Shown in pieces: positions 1 through 6,857 of a stretch of DNA of 20,087 nt. The stretch lies in contig JAIHTM010000016.1 in NCBI GenBank assembly GCA_022713905.1, positions 1 through 20,087 on the forward strand. Direction: 5' to 3'. Numbering within the stretch: the first letter of the stretch is position 1; every line of letters begins with the position of its first letter. A program made the position numbers and the translations under genes. The notes below the pieces were generated by a model that ran no database searches, had not been told where the DNA came from, and was given only the letters and a program-made list of their open reading frames with translations. Source of the DNA: Collinsella sp. (GTDB lineage Bacteria > Actinomycetota > Coriobacteriia > Coriobacteriales > Coriobacteriaceae).

Positions 1-176
1 GTTACCCCATGCGGGCAGCTGCGGGGTCTTTATTGCGTTCGTGCAAGCAACCCAACATATATATCTGAATTTGGATGGGAGGGGCTTGTTGCTGGTGGGG
101 ACGTTGGGCTGCTGCTGACACTTTGGGATGTATCGCGCTTTGGGTTGGGGGCGGGGCTTTGGAATGAGGGGTTTAC
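1..176. other. Left-edge stretch without a gene
   Basis: I see no coding region here. The stretch lies downstream of the minus-strand tetR gene. Bases 4-34 contain a short GC hairpin (ACCCC at 4-8 against GGGGT at 23-27) followed by TCTTTATT. This could be the end of a terminator for a plus-strand gene lying left of the window, but the stem is only five clean pairs. The rest is G-rich and T-rich on the plus strand with no recognisable motif. Confidence 0.4.
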
Positions 177-716
177 TTAGTTGAAGAGAGGCTTAATGGC
201 TGAGAGGTAGTCTTTGGCTACTTCGGCCTTATCTGCTTGAAAGTTGTGCCAGGCCCACCATTGGACCATTCCTACGAAGCTTGAGGCTATGTGGTGTAGT
301 AGGAAGCTTCGGTCCATGGTGGCGGCGGGGCCTGCGGGTTCGACGGGGACGGTTTCGGCTGCGCGCGACATGATGGTCTTGCGGAGACAGTCGGCGAAGA
401 CGCGTGAGCCGGCGCCGGCTACCAGCGCTCGGACGCCCTGGCGACGTTCCCATAGATTGTTGAGAATATGCTCGACCTGTACGAGCGGGTCGTCGAGGGG
501 TGTACCGTCATCGTCGAGGGCATGGGTGCAGATATCGCGCACGAGTTCAGCGAGCAGGTCATCTTTGCTTTTGAAGAGGCCGTAGAACGTGGCCCGACCT
601 ACGTGGGCGCGAGCGATGATGTCGCCGACGGTGATCTTGCCGTAATCTTCCTCGCACAGGAGCTCGGAGAACGCCGCAACGATGGCGGCGCGGCTTTTTT
701 CTTTGCGGGCATCCAT
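177..716 (-). CDS. TetR-family transcriptional regulator
   Basis: The 179-residue protein has a typical TetR layout. An N-terminal helix-turn-helix spans about residues 28-50, with the family signature 'VGRATFYGLFKSKDDLL' at residues 39-55. A divergent ligand-binding and dimerisation domain follows. I chose the ATG at 716 because the protein there begins MDARKEKSRAAI, as TetR proteins usually do. The longer frame from 764 would add 16 unlikely residues inside the larC1 coding end. The start lies two bases after the larC1 stop and has no strong Shine-Dalgarno, so translation is probably coupled to larC1. Being last in a larB-larC1-tetR operon suggests it controls that operon, possibly through the dyad at 2465-2502. 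The effector is unknown. The TetR family call is firm; the target is inference. Confidence 0.9.
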   Translation of the reverse strand: MDARKEKSRAAIVAAFSELLCEEDYGKITVGDIIARAHVGRATFYGLFKSKDDLLAELVRDICTHALDDDGTPLDDPLVQVEHILNNLWERRQGVRALVAGAGSRVFADCLRKTIMSRAAETVPVEPAGPAATMDRSFLLHHIASSFVGMVQWWAWHNFQADKAEVAKDYLSAIKPLFN

Positions 717-718
717 GG

Positions 719-1630
719 CTATGCGTCCGCGTGAACGAGCAGGCAGCGGAGCGTACCGGAGCAACCCTCGTAGGGGCGCTTACCGGCGCCGTAGCCGACG
801 GCTTCGATGCGGTAGCGTGAGGGCAGTTGGTCGGACGTGCGCAGCGCGGTGACGATGGCGGCGCCCGTGGGCGTCACGAGCTCGCCGGCGACCGGTGCAG
901 GCGTGAGGGCGATATTGCCCGCCTGGCACAGGTTGACGACAGCGGGGACGGGAATAGGCATGATGCCGTGAGCACAACGGATGGTTCCGTGGCCCTCGGA
1001 GAGCGACTCGACCACGATGTCCTCAATACCCAGGTCGTCGAGGCAGATGGCAACAGAGCAGACGTCGACGATGGAATCGACGGCGCCTACCTCGTGGAAC
1101 ATGACGGTCTCGGGCGTTTTGCCGTGGGCCTTGGCCTCGGCGGCGGCGAGCGCGGTAAAGATGTCGAGCGCACGACGCTTGGCGCCATCGCTTAGCTGCG
1201 AGCCGTCGATGATGGCGGTGACGTCCGCCAAAGAACGATGGTGATGGTGGTGGGCGTGATGATGGCCCTCGTGGCCATGGCCGTGGGTCTCATGATCATG
1301 CTCATGGCAGTGCTCGTGCTCGCCATGGCCATGATGGTGGTGCTCGTGTTCATGTGTGTGCTCGGCAGCTGCTTCGTTGCCGTAGAGCCAGGCCATGTCG
1401 TGGTCGTGGTTCTCGAGCTCCTCTGCCAGCTGAACGTCAAAGTCGCAGGCGTCGATGCCATGCTTGTTTGCGCGTGTAACGGCAATCTCAAAGCCGCCGA
1501 CCGGAAGCGTGGCGAGCTGCTCGCGCAGGTGCTCCTCGCTGGCGCCCAAGTCGAGCAGGGCCGCGACGGTCATGTCGCCGCTGATGCCCGAGGTGCCGTC
1601 GATGATAAGCGTGTGCTGATGGTTAGACAT
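719..1630 (-). CDS. larC: LarC1-type nickel insertion protein (Ni-pincer cofactor), lacking the LarC2 domain
   Basis: LarC inserts nickel into the pyridinium-dithiocarboxylate pincer cofactor used by lactate racemase and related enzymes; known full-length LarC is a CTP-dependent cyclometallase. The 303-residue protein starts with the LarC signature 'DGTSGISGDMTVAALLDLGA' (residues 11-30) and contains 'MFHEVGAVDSIVDV' and 'PTGAAIVTAL', both typical of the N-terminal domain. Residues 75-131 are extremely His-rich (26 His), consistent with a nickel-binding loop. The protein ends soon after the 'GYGAGKRPYEGCSGTLRCLL' segment, where full-length LarC (about 400 residues) continues into LarC2. The next bases already belong to tetR, so LarC2 is not encoded here even by frameshift. 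Shine-Dalgarno AAGGAGC overlaps the larB stop, and the larB-larC gap is only 10 bases. Confidence 0.88.
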   Translation of the reverse strand: MSNHQHTLIIDGTSGISGDMTVAALLDLGASEEHLREQLATLPVGGFEIAVTRANKHGIDACDFDVQLAEELENHDHDMAWLYGNEAAAEHTHEHEHHHHGHGEHEHCHEHDHETHGHGHEGHHHAHHHHHRSLADVTAIIDGSQLSDGAKRRALDIFTALAAAEAKAHGKTPETVMFHEVGAVDSIVDVCSVAICLDDLGIEDIVVESLSEGHGTIRCAHGIMPIPVPAVVNLCQAGNIALTPAPVAGELVTPTGAAIVTALRTSDQLPSRYRIEAVGYGAGKRPYEGCSGTLRCLLVHADA

Positions 1631-1640
1631 GAAATGCTCC

Positions 1641-2423
1641 TTAACGGGCGCGAGTCGTGCCGGCGCTCAGATGATTGATAAGACTTGCCTGGTAGGCGGC
1701 GCCAAAGCCGTTGTCGATATTGACGACCGAAAGGCCGCTGGCGCAGGAGTTGAGCATGGCGAGCAGCGCGGCTACGCCACCAAAGCTCGCGCCGTAACCC
1801 ACGCTGGTGGGAACGGCGATGACCGGACAGCTCACCAGGCCGCCGACAACGCTCGCCAGTGCGCCCTCCATGCCGGCAATGGCGATGACCACCTGTGCCT
1901 GGGCAAGCTCCTCGGCATGCGCGAGCAGACGGTGCAGGCCGGCGACACCCACGTCGTAGAGGCGGTCGACCTCGTTGCCATAGAATTCGGCCGTCAATGC
2001 GGCTTCCTCGGCGACGGGCAGGTCGCTCGTACCGGCGCAGGCGACAACGATGCGTCCGTTGCCGGTAGGGGAGGGCTTGCCGCCCACGAGGGCGAGCTGT
2101 GCGTCCGGGACATATCCCAGGTCGATGCCGTTGCCGAGGAGCTCCGAGGTGTGGGCTGCTTTTTCGGCGTCCAGGCGTGTGACCAGGATGCGCTCCTGGC
2201 CGGCATCGCGCAGCGCTTCGATAATGGCGGCAATCTGCTCGGCGGTTTTACCGGCGCCGTAGACAACCTCGCCGGCTCCCTGGCGCACCCCGCGCGAAAG
2301 ATCGAGCTGCGCAAAACCCAGATCGGCGGTCGGCGCCGTCTGGATGCGCGTAAGGGCGACGGCCGGGGTGATTGCTCCGCCGGCAACATCGCTCAGCAAC
2401 TGCTCAAGATCTCGCTTATCCAT
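1641..2423 (-). CDS. larB: LarB, nickel-pincer cofactor biosynthesis carboxylase/hydrolase
   Basis: LarB carboxylates the pyridinium ring of nicotinic acid adenine dinucleotide and releases AMP, the first step of nickel-pincer nucleotide synthesis. The 260-residue product has the usual length. It has a variable N-terminal part and a PurE-like C-terminal domain with 'GRIVVACAGTSDLPVAEEA', 'AIAGMEGALASVVGGL', 'VPTSVGYGASFGG' and 'VVNIDNGFGA'. Cys227 in 'LNSCASG' fits the conserved Cys known to contact the nicotinamide-type ring in characterised LarB. The start at 2423 has a good Shine-Dalgarno (AAAGGAAC), whereas the in-frame start 33 bases upstream has none. It is the first gene of larB-larC1-tetR, preceded by a 38-bp dyad. 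larE and larA are not in the window. Confidence 0.92.
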   Translation of the reverse strand: MDKRDLEQLLSDVAGGAITPAVALTRIQTAPTADLGFAQLDLSRGVRQGAGEVVYGAGKTAEQIAAIIEALRDAGQERILVTRLDAEKAAHTSELLGNGIDLGYVPDAQLALVGGKPSPTGNGRIVVACAGTSDLPVAEEAALTAEFYGNEVDRLYDVGVAGLHRLLAHAEELAQAQVVIAIAGMEGALASVVGGLVSCPVIAVPTSVGYGASFGGVAALLAMLNSCASGLSVVNIDNGFGAAYQASLINHLSAGTTRAR

Positions 2424-2464
2424 ATATGTTCCTTTCGACGGTGCAAAGTCTAGCACGAGAAAGA

Positions 2465-2502
2465 TAGTTTCCGAACATTAGAACAAAATCGTTCGGAAAC
2501 TA
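2465..2502. promoter_or_regulatory. 38-bp dyad upstream of larB, candidate TetR operator
   Basis: A perfect 12-bp inverted repeat, TAGTTTCCGAAC (2465-2476) and GTTCGGAAACTA (2491-2502), is separated by 14 bases. It sits 42-79 bases upstream of the larB start, where an operator for the operon-encoded TetR protein would be expected. On the minus strand the stem is followed by TCTTTCTCG rather than a clean T-run, so a serB terminator is the less favoured alternative. Confidence 0.5.
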
Positions 2503-2539
2503 GATATAGTGGAGTTGATTTGATTGTTGGGCGAACTTA

Positions 2540-3175
2540 CTAGTCGCGCAGGATGATGTCCATGGCGAGCATCAGGTTGCGCTCGTCGATGGCAAACGGG
2601 GCGGCTTCGCGCGTCTTGGGCTTGGCGCAAAACGCGATGCCCGTGCCCGCGGCCTGAATCATGGGGATGTCGTTGGCGCCGTCGCCGATCGCGACGGTAT
2701 GGGCCATGTCGACACCGCACTCAACTGCCCAATCCAGCAGCTGGATGAGCTTGGACTCCTTGGTCACAATGTTTGCCGCCAGCTTGCCGGTGAGCTTGCC
2801 GTCCACGACTTCCAGGCGGTTGGCCAGGCAAAAATCGATGCCCGCAGCGGCCACGATCTTGTCGGCGACCTCGTGGAAGCCACCGCTTACCACGCCGACC
2901 TTCCAGCCCTTGCTGTGTGCCGATCGCACAAGCTCCAGCGCGCCGGGGGTAAACGTCACGCGCGCAAAGGTGCGTTCGAACACGCTCTCATCCAAGCCGG
3001 CAAGCAGCCCCACGCGCTCCTCGAGCGCCTGCTTAAAGTCAAGCTCGCCTCGCATGGCGCGTTCGGTGATCTGTGCAACTTGCTCGCCCACGCCGGCCTC
3101 CTCGCCCAACAGGTCGATGACCTCCTGGTTGATGAGCGTGGAGTCGATATCCATAACGATGAGGCGTGCAGTCAT
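2540..3175 (-). CDS. serB: Phosphoserine phosphatase
   Basis: This HAD-superfamily hydrolase dephosphorylates O-phospho-L-serine in the last step of serine biosynthesis. The 211-residue protein shows all core motifs. The nucleophile motif is DIDST (residues 9-13, Asp9 nucleophile and Asp11 acid/base). Motif II is 'VGVVSGGF'. A lysine lies in 'TKESKLIQLL', and the Mg-binding motif is 'IGDGANDIPMI'. The length matches single-domain SerB proteins without an ACT extension. The start at 3175 is supported by Shine-Dalgarno GGAAAGG eight bases upstream; the in-frame start 45 bases further out has no such support. It is divergent from aspS and is followed on the same strand by larB after 116 bases that contain a dyad, so it is probably a separate transcription unit. 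Confidence 0.93.
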   Translation of the reverse strand: MTARLIVMDIDSTLINQEVIDLLGEEAGVGEQVAQITERAMRGELDFKQALEERVGLLAGLDESVFERTFARVTFTPGALELVRSAHSKGWKVGVVSGGFHEVADKIVAAAGIDFCLANRLEVVDGKLTGKLAANIVTKESKLIQLLDWAVECGVDMAHTVAIGDGANDIPMIQAAGTGIAFCAKPKTREAAPFAIDERNLMLAMDIILRD

Positions 3176-3342
3176 GGCGGGCCTTTCCGAGTGCAGTTGT
3201 ATTGGGGCACATTGTCGCACGCGGCGCGCCTTGGCGACGGCCGCGGTGCGTCAATTGTTTCGTCTCCGTCAAGTCTTTGGGCGAGAACTACTTTTCCGCG
3301 GCACATCGACACAGGTGCGATAAGATAGAACGCCATGTCTGG

Positions 3343-3410
3343 CTGCGCGGTTTACGCAGGCTGGGCAAATCTGTACGACGCCGCCCGGAACGACACGGGG
3401 CGGCACAGAT
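3343..3410 (+). promoter_or_regulatory. Structured 5' leader of aspS (two hairpins)
   Basis: A small hairpin (CTGCG 3343-3347 with CGCAG 3355-3359) precedes a larger one. In the larger, ATCTGT (3369-3374) pairs with ACAGAT (3405-3410) and GCCGCCC (3380-3386) pairs with GGGCGGC (3398-3404), with a 5-nt bulge on the 5' side. The second hairpin ends about six bases before the aspS Shine-Dalgarno. A -10-like TAAGAT at 3321-3326 could place these in the leader. No T-box signature is present. Confidence 0.4.
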
Positions 3411-3431
3411 CCATAAAGGAGGATCACTGGT

Positions 3432-5219
3432 ATGAGCCAGACCCGTCCCATCGACGAGCATTCCATGCACACCCGTACCTGCGGCGAGCTTCGCCGCGAG
3501 AACGTGGGCGAAGAGGTCACCCTCACCGGTTGGGTGAGCCGTCGCCGTGACCACGGCGGCCTTATTTTCTGCGACCTTCGTGACCGCGAGGGCATCACGC
3601 AGCTCACCTTCGACCCCGAGCACTCTGACGGCGACGCATTTAAGATCGCCGAGACCATGCGTCCCGAGTGGCCCATCAAGATCCACGGCGTCGTGCGCTC
3701 CCGTGGCGAGGAGACCACCAACGCCAAGCTCGCGACCGGCGAGATCGAGGTCCTGACCGACCACGCCGAGGTGCTCAACACGTCCGTCACCCCGCCGTTC
3801 CAGATCGAGGACGGCATCGAGACCAGCGAGGACACCCGTCTGCGCTATCGCTATCTGGACCTCCGTCGTCCCGAGATGATGGCCAACCTCAAGCTGCGCT
3901 CCGACTTTACCTTTGCCATTCGCGAGGCGCTGCACAACCGTGAGTTCATGGAGGTCGAGACGCCCTCCCTGTTTAAGTCCACGCCCGAGGGCGCTCGTGA
4001 CTTCATCGTTCCCAGCCGTATTCAGCCGGGCAACTTCTACGCCCTGCCGCAGTCCCCGCAGCTCCTGAAGCAGCTGCTTATGGTCGGTGGCGTCGAGCGC
4101 TACTATCAGGTTGCCAAGTGCTTCCGCGACGAGGACCTGCGTGCCGACCGTCAGCCCGAGTTCACCCAGGTCGATATCGAGATGTCCTTCGTGGACCAGA
4201 ACGATGTCATGAGCGCGCTCGAGGAGGTCCTGGCCGACGCCTTCGGCCGCATGGGCGTCGAGATGCCCACGCCGCTGCGTCGCATGGACTACTGGGAGGC
4301 CATGGACACCTATGGCTCCGACAAGCCCGATACCCGCTATGGCATGCACCTTGTCGACCTGACCGACATCTTCGCCAACTCCAAGTTCAAGGTCTTTGCG
4401 ACTGCCGCAAACGAGGAGGGCTCTGTCGTCAAGGCCATCAACGCCAAGGGCGCCGGTGCCTGGGCACGTGCCAAGATCGATAAGCTTGCCGGCGTGGCCT
4501 CCACGTTTGGCGCCAAGGGCCTGGCCTGGATCGCCTTCCGCGAGGACGGTTCCATCAACAGCCCCATCGTCAAGTTCTTCTCGGACGAGGAGATGGCGGC
4601 TCTGCGCGAGCGCATGGACGTCGAGCCCGGCGACCTTGTGATGTTCGCCGCCGGCCCGCGCCTGCTTTCTGATGAGATCCTGGGCGGTATGCGTTCGCAC
4701 ATGGCCAATGCGCTCGAGATCAAGCGCGAGGGTCACGACTTCCTGTGGGTCGTCAACTTCCCGCTGTTCCATTGGGACGAGGATCGCAAGGCCTATGCTG
4801 CCGAGCATCAGCCCTTTACCCTGCCGACCGAGACCGACATCGCCAAGATCGAGGCCGATCCGCTGGCAGCCGGTTCGTGCACCTACGACTTTGTCATGGA
4901 CGGCTTTGAGGCCGGCGGCGGCGGTATGCGTATCCACAACGCCGAGATGCAGATGTCCATGCTCAAGCTCCTGGGCTTTACCGAGGAGCGTGCCGAGTCT
5001 CAGTTCGGCTTCCTCATGGAGGCCCTCAAGTTTGGTGCGCCCCCGATGGGCGGTTTCGCTCTGGGCCTGGACCGCGTGTGCATGCTGCTCACCGGTTCCG
5101 ACTCCATCCGCGACGTCATGGCGTTCCCCAAGACGGCCAGCGGCTCCGACCTTATGTCGGGCGCTCCGAGTGCCGTTAGCGGCGCCCAGCTCAAGGACGT
5201 CAGTCTGCGCCTGATGTAG
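3432..5219 (+). CDS. aspS: Aspartyl-tRNA synthetase, probably non-discriminating
   Basis: This class II aminoacyl-tRNA synthetase charges tRNA-Asp with aspartate. The 595-residue length matches the bacterial type. An N-terminal OB-fold anticodon-binding domain spans about residues 13-115. The catalytic core carries motif 2 'CFRDEDLRADRQPEFTQVDIE' and motif 3 'GFALGLDRVCMLL', with an inserted bacterial GAD domain at about 300-420. The OB fold reads 'RRRDHGG' with His41. Discriminating enzymes such as E. coli usually have Leu here, while His is typical of non-discriminating enzymes that also charge tRNA-Asn. This implies GatCAB elsewhere in the genome. The start at 3432 has an excellent Shine-Dalgarno (AAGGAGG, 3416-3422), so the 11 residues before Met12 are probably real. 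A strong terminator follows at 5243-5277. Confidence 0.97.
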   Translation: MSQTRPIDEHSMHTRTCGELRRENVGEEVTLTGWVSRRRDHGGLIFCDLRDREGITQLTFDPEHSDGDAFKIAETMRPEWPIKIHGVVRSRGEETTNAKLATGEIEVLTDHAEVLNTSVTPPFQIEDGIETSEDTRLRYRYLDLRRPEMMANLKLRSDFTFAIREALHNREFMEVETPSLFKSTPEGARDFIVPSRIQPGNFYALPQSPQLLKQLLMVGGVERYYQVAKCFRDEDLRADRQPEFTQVDIEMSFVDQNDVMSALEEVLADAFGRMGVEMPTPLRRMDYWEAMDTYGSDKPDTRYGMHLVDLTDIFANSKFKVFATAANEEGSVVKAINAKGAGAWARAKIDKLAGVASTFGAKGLAWIAFREDGSINSPIVKFFSDEEMAALRERMDVEPGDLVMFAAGPRLLSDEILGGMRSHMANALEIKREGHDFLWVVNFPLFHWDEDRKAYAAEHQPFTLPTETDIAKIEADPLAAGSCTYDFVMDGFEAGGGGMRIHNAEMQMSMLKLLGFTEERAESQFGFLMEALKFGAPPMGGFALGLDRVCMLLTGSDSIRDVMAFPKTASGSDLMSGAPSAVSGAQLKDVSLRLM

Positions 5220-5242
5220 GCGAACGGCTACATATTGCCTGT

Positions 5243-5277
5243 AACGAGGGAAGGACGCGGGCCTTCCCTCGTTTTTT
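5243..5277 (+). terminator. Intrinsic terminator of aspS
   Basis: A perfect 12-bp stem (AACGAGGGAAGG at 5243-5254, CCTTCCCTCGTT at 5262-5273) with a 7-nt loop runs into a six-T tract (5272-5277). It lies 24 bases after the aspS stop. Confidence 0.93.
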
Positions 5278-5351
5278 ATGTCGTGACGTCATGGTTTGGA
5301 GGCTTGCCGTCGTGCGCCGGGAAACTACAACCCGGAATCTGCGTCCAGAAG

Positions 5352-5395
5352 GGGTCGCGCTTTCCCAAAGGGGGTCCTCTGGGAAAGCGCGACCC
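5352..5395. repeat. Long perfect hairpin 1 between aspS and the LacI gene
   Basis: A 16-bp perfect inverted repeat (GGGTCGCGCTTTCCCA at 5352-5367, its complement at 5380-5395) surrounds a 12-nt loop. Neither strand has a T-run after it, so it does not look like an ordinary terminator. It has the same arm and loop lengths and the same GCTTTCC core as hairpin 2 at 5414-5457. Confidence 0.6.
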
Positions 5396-5413
5396 AGAAT
5401 TCGGCAAAATAAT

Positions 5414-5457
5414 GGGGCAGGCTTTCCGCAACAACTGTCTGGCGGAAAGCCTGCCCC
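5414..5457 (-). terminator. Long perfect hairpin 2, probable terminator of the LacI-family gene
   Basis: A 16-bp perfect stem (GGGGCAGGCTTTCCGC at 5414-5429, its complement at 5442-5457) with a 12-nt loop begins seven bases after the repressor stop on the minus strand. There it is followed by ATTATTTT, a plausible termination tract. It resembles hairpin 1. Confidence 0.6.
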
Positions 5458-5464
5458 CAGTTTC

Positions 5465-6481
5465 TTATAGCGAGTCTCTCTGGATCAGCTGCATGTGCAT
5501 CACGGAGGTGGTGGGCTCGGCACCTTTGATCATGTCGAGCGCAATGTTGGCGGCCATGTGTCCTTCTTCGCGCAGGGGCTGGCGGACGGTCGTGAGCGCG
5601 GGGACGCAGCGCGCCGCAATCTCGTGATCGTCGAAGCCGACGACAGAAACGTCCGCAGGAACGGATAGGCCTGCCTCGTTGAGTGCGGTGATGACGCCAG
5701 CTGCGATACGGTCCGATCCGCAGAGCACGCCATCGAAAGCAATCTCGCGCGCGAGGATCTGGTGCATGGCCTGATAGCCGTCTCCGCTGTTCCAGCCGGT
5801 ATAGATAACGTTTGCGTCTGGGAGGTCTTCGCCCAAGACGGCACGGTAGCCGCGCAGGCGGTCGACAACAGCGGGGTTGTCTTGCGGTCCCAACACGGCG
5901 ACGATATCTTTGCGCCCGCGATCCTTCATGGCGAGTGCCGCAAAATGTCCGCCCTCTTCGTCGTCAGAGTAGACCGTCGAGAACACATCGCGATAGGGGT
6001 GGCCCTCGAGCTGGCCACACAACACGGTGGGTACGCCCAGCTCGCGCAGCACCTCGAGCAGCTCGCTGCCTTTGTAGGGAGAGACGTCGATCACGGCGTC
6101 GAACGAGCGGCGCTCAAAGTGCTCGCGTGCGCGGTTGCGCTCATGCGTAGAAGACGCCTGCAAGATAACGGGCAGATAGGACGACTCCGACAGTTCCTCG
6201 GTAATGCCGCTCAAAAACTCGCTATAGGTGGGGTCGCTGAAGAGTTCACTCAGAGGCTCGGTCACGAGCACGGCGATGATTTCCGTGCGCCCGACAGCGA
6301 GCGCTCGGCCACGAGCGTTGGGGACAAAATTGACTTCCTTGGCCGCCGCGCGGACGCGCTTTTTGGTTTCCTCGCTAATGCGGGGCGAATCGTTGAGGGC
6401 GCGCGATGCCGTGGAGCGCGACACGCCGGCAGCTGCGGCAACCTCGGCAAGCGTAGGTGCGGTGCGAACTGGTTGTGTCAT
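5465..6481 (-). CDS. LacI-family repressor of the ebgAC operon
   Basis: The 338-residue protein has a canonical LacI-type helix-turn-helix at residues 10-35 ('TLAEVAAAAGVSRSTASRAL') and a hinge 'NFVPNARGRAL' near 51-61. A periplasmic-binding-protein-like effector domain follows, with 'AVLGPQDNPAVVDRLRGY' and 'DGVLCGSDRIAAGVITALNEAGLSVPADVSVVGFDDHEIA'. The recognition helix has Arg22-Ser23 where E. coli LacI has Tyr-Gln. The start at 6481 has Shine-Dalgarno AGGAGAC. It is divergent from ebgA, and three CAACCGGTTG palindromes with the CG centre usual for this family lie beside the ebgA start, so it very likely represses ebgAC and responds to a galactoside. This is the same gene order logic as E. 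coli ebgR-ebgA. Target and inducer are inference. Confidence 0.93.
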   Translation of the reverse strand: MTQPVRTAPTLAEVAAAAGVSRSTASRALNDSPRISEETKKRVRAAAKEVNFVPNARGRALAVGRTEIIAVLVTEPLSELFSDPTYSEFLSGITEELSESSYLPVILQASSTHERNRAREHFERRSFDAVIDVSPYKGSELLEVLRELGVPTVLCGQLEGHPYRDVFSTVYSDDEEGGHFAALAMKDRGRKDIVAVLGPQDNPAVVDRLRGYRAVLGEDLPDANVIYTGWNSGDGYQAMHQILAREIAFDGVLCGSDRIAAGVITALNEAGLSVPADVSVVGFDDHEIAARCVPALTTVRQPLREEGHMAANIALDMIKGAEPTTSVMHMQLIQRDSL

Positions 6482-6725
6482 GGCGTCTCCTGGAAAATGC
6501 GGTCGATGTTGTCACTGATACGGGCTAGTGCGGATACAGCTTACTATAGTGCGCCTGAACAGCGTTCATGATATCCGGTGACCGGTGTCGTTTTGCAACC
6601 AAGCCGAAATCGAATACGTCTCGTGTGGGTGAGATATCAGCGGGCGTGGAGGTTGCCTACGAGCTTAAGAACGATGTCTTGTGCTGAGTTTCGATACTCA
6701 GGGTGACATAAGTGTTGCGATTGTA
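6482..6725. other. Divergent regulatory region, repressor-proximal half
   Basis: The gap holds no gene. For the repressor, a minus-strand -10-like TATAGT lies at 6543-6548, without a good -35. Two short palindromes occur just upstream of it: TGAAC-agc-GTTCA (6556-6568) and CCGGT-g-ACCGG (6575-6585). Either could take part in repressor autoregulation. A six-bp hairpin (CTGAGT 6684-6689, ACTCAG 6696-6701) is probably incidental. Confidence 0.35.
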
Positions 6726-6735
6726 CAACCGGTTG
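6726..6735. promoter_or_regulatory. Operator O1, CAACCGGTTG
   Basis: This is the first of three identical 10-bp palindromes, embedded in the 14-mer ACAACCGGTTGCAC. It lies about 43 bases upstream of the proposed ebgA -35 element, at a distance suited to looping or cooperative binding. Confidence 0.8.
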
Positions 6736-6770
6736 CACCGTTAACCCTGCCAAATCGACCGTTCAGCGGA

Positions 6771-6780
6771 CAACCGGTTG
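6771..6780. promoter_or_regulatory. Operator O2, CAACCGGTTG
   Basis: The second identical palindrome starts 45 bases after O1. Its last three bases form the start of the proposed -35 hexamer TTGCAC (6778-6783), so a bound repressor would block polymerase. Confidence 0.82.
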
Positions 6781-6807
6781 CACAGTTTTTTACATCGCCC
6801 GTAAGAT
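6778..6807 (+). promoter_or_regulatory. Candidate ebgAC promoter
   Basis: TTGCAC (6778-6783) and TAAGAT (6802-6807) are separated by 18 bases. Matches to consensus are moderate (3/6 and 4/6), but the placement between operators O2 and O3 supports the call. The predicted start of transcription, near 6813-6815, falls on O3. Confidence 0.5.
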
Positions 6808-6812
6808 AAGGA

Positions 6813-6822
6813 CAACCGGTTG
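6813..6822. promoter_or_regulatory. Operator O3, CAACCGGTTG
   Basis: The third identical palindrome starts 42 bases after O2. It covers the expected transcription start and lies 35 bases before the ebgA start codon. Confidence 0.82.
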
Positions 6823-6857
6823 CACAAGAATCACTACGATGATGAAGGAGCATCACC

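Noticed and set aside
1238..1678. Met/Val/Leu-rich plus-strand ORF resembling a membrane protein
   Set aside because: The hydrophobic runs come from the antisense of the His-rich CAT/CAC tract of larC1, not from a real gene.
1629..2453. 274-residue plus-strand ORF opposite larB
   Set aside because: larB on the minus strand is certain; this translation is a Gly/Ala/Asp shadow without a ribosome-binding site.
3369..3410. T-box riboswitch upstream of aspS
   Set aside because: The conserved T-box bulge sequence (TGGNACCGCG type) is absent, and no terminator/antiterminator pair is visible.
3288..4937. 549-residue minus-strand ORF opposite aspS
   Set aside because: It is an antisense shadow of aspS: low-complexity Gly/Leu/Val/His-rich translation, no domain, and full overlap with a certain gene.
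6684..6701. CTGAGT/ACTCAG hairpin upstream of ebgA
   Set aside because: Six pairs only, not repeated and not placed at a promoter or terminator; it is probably chance.
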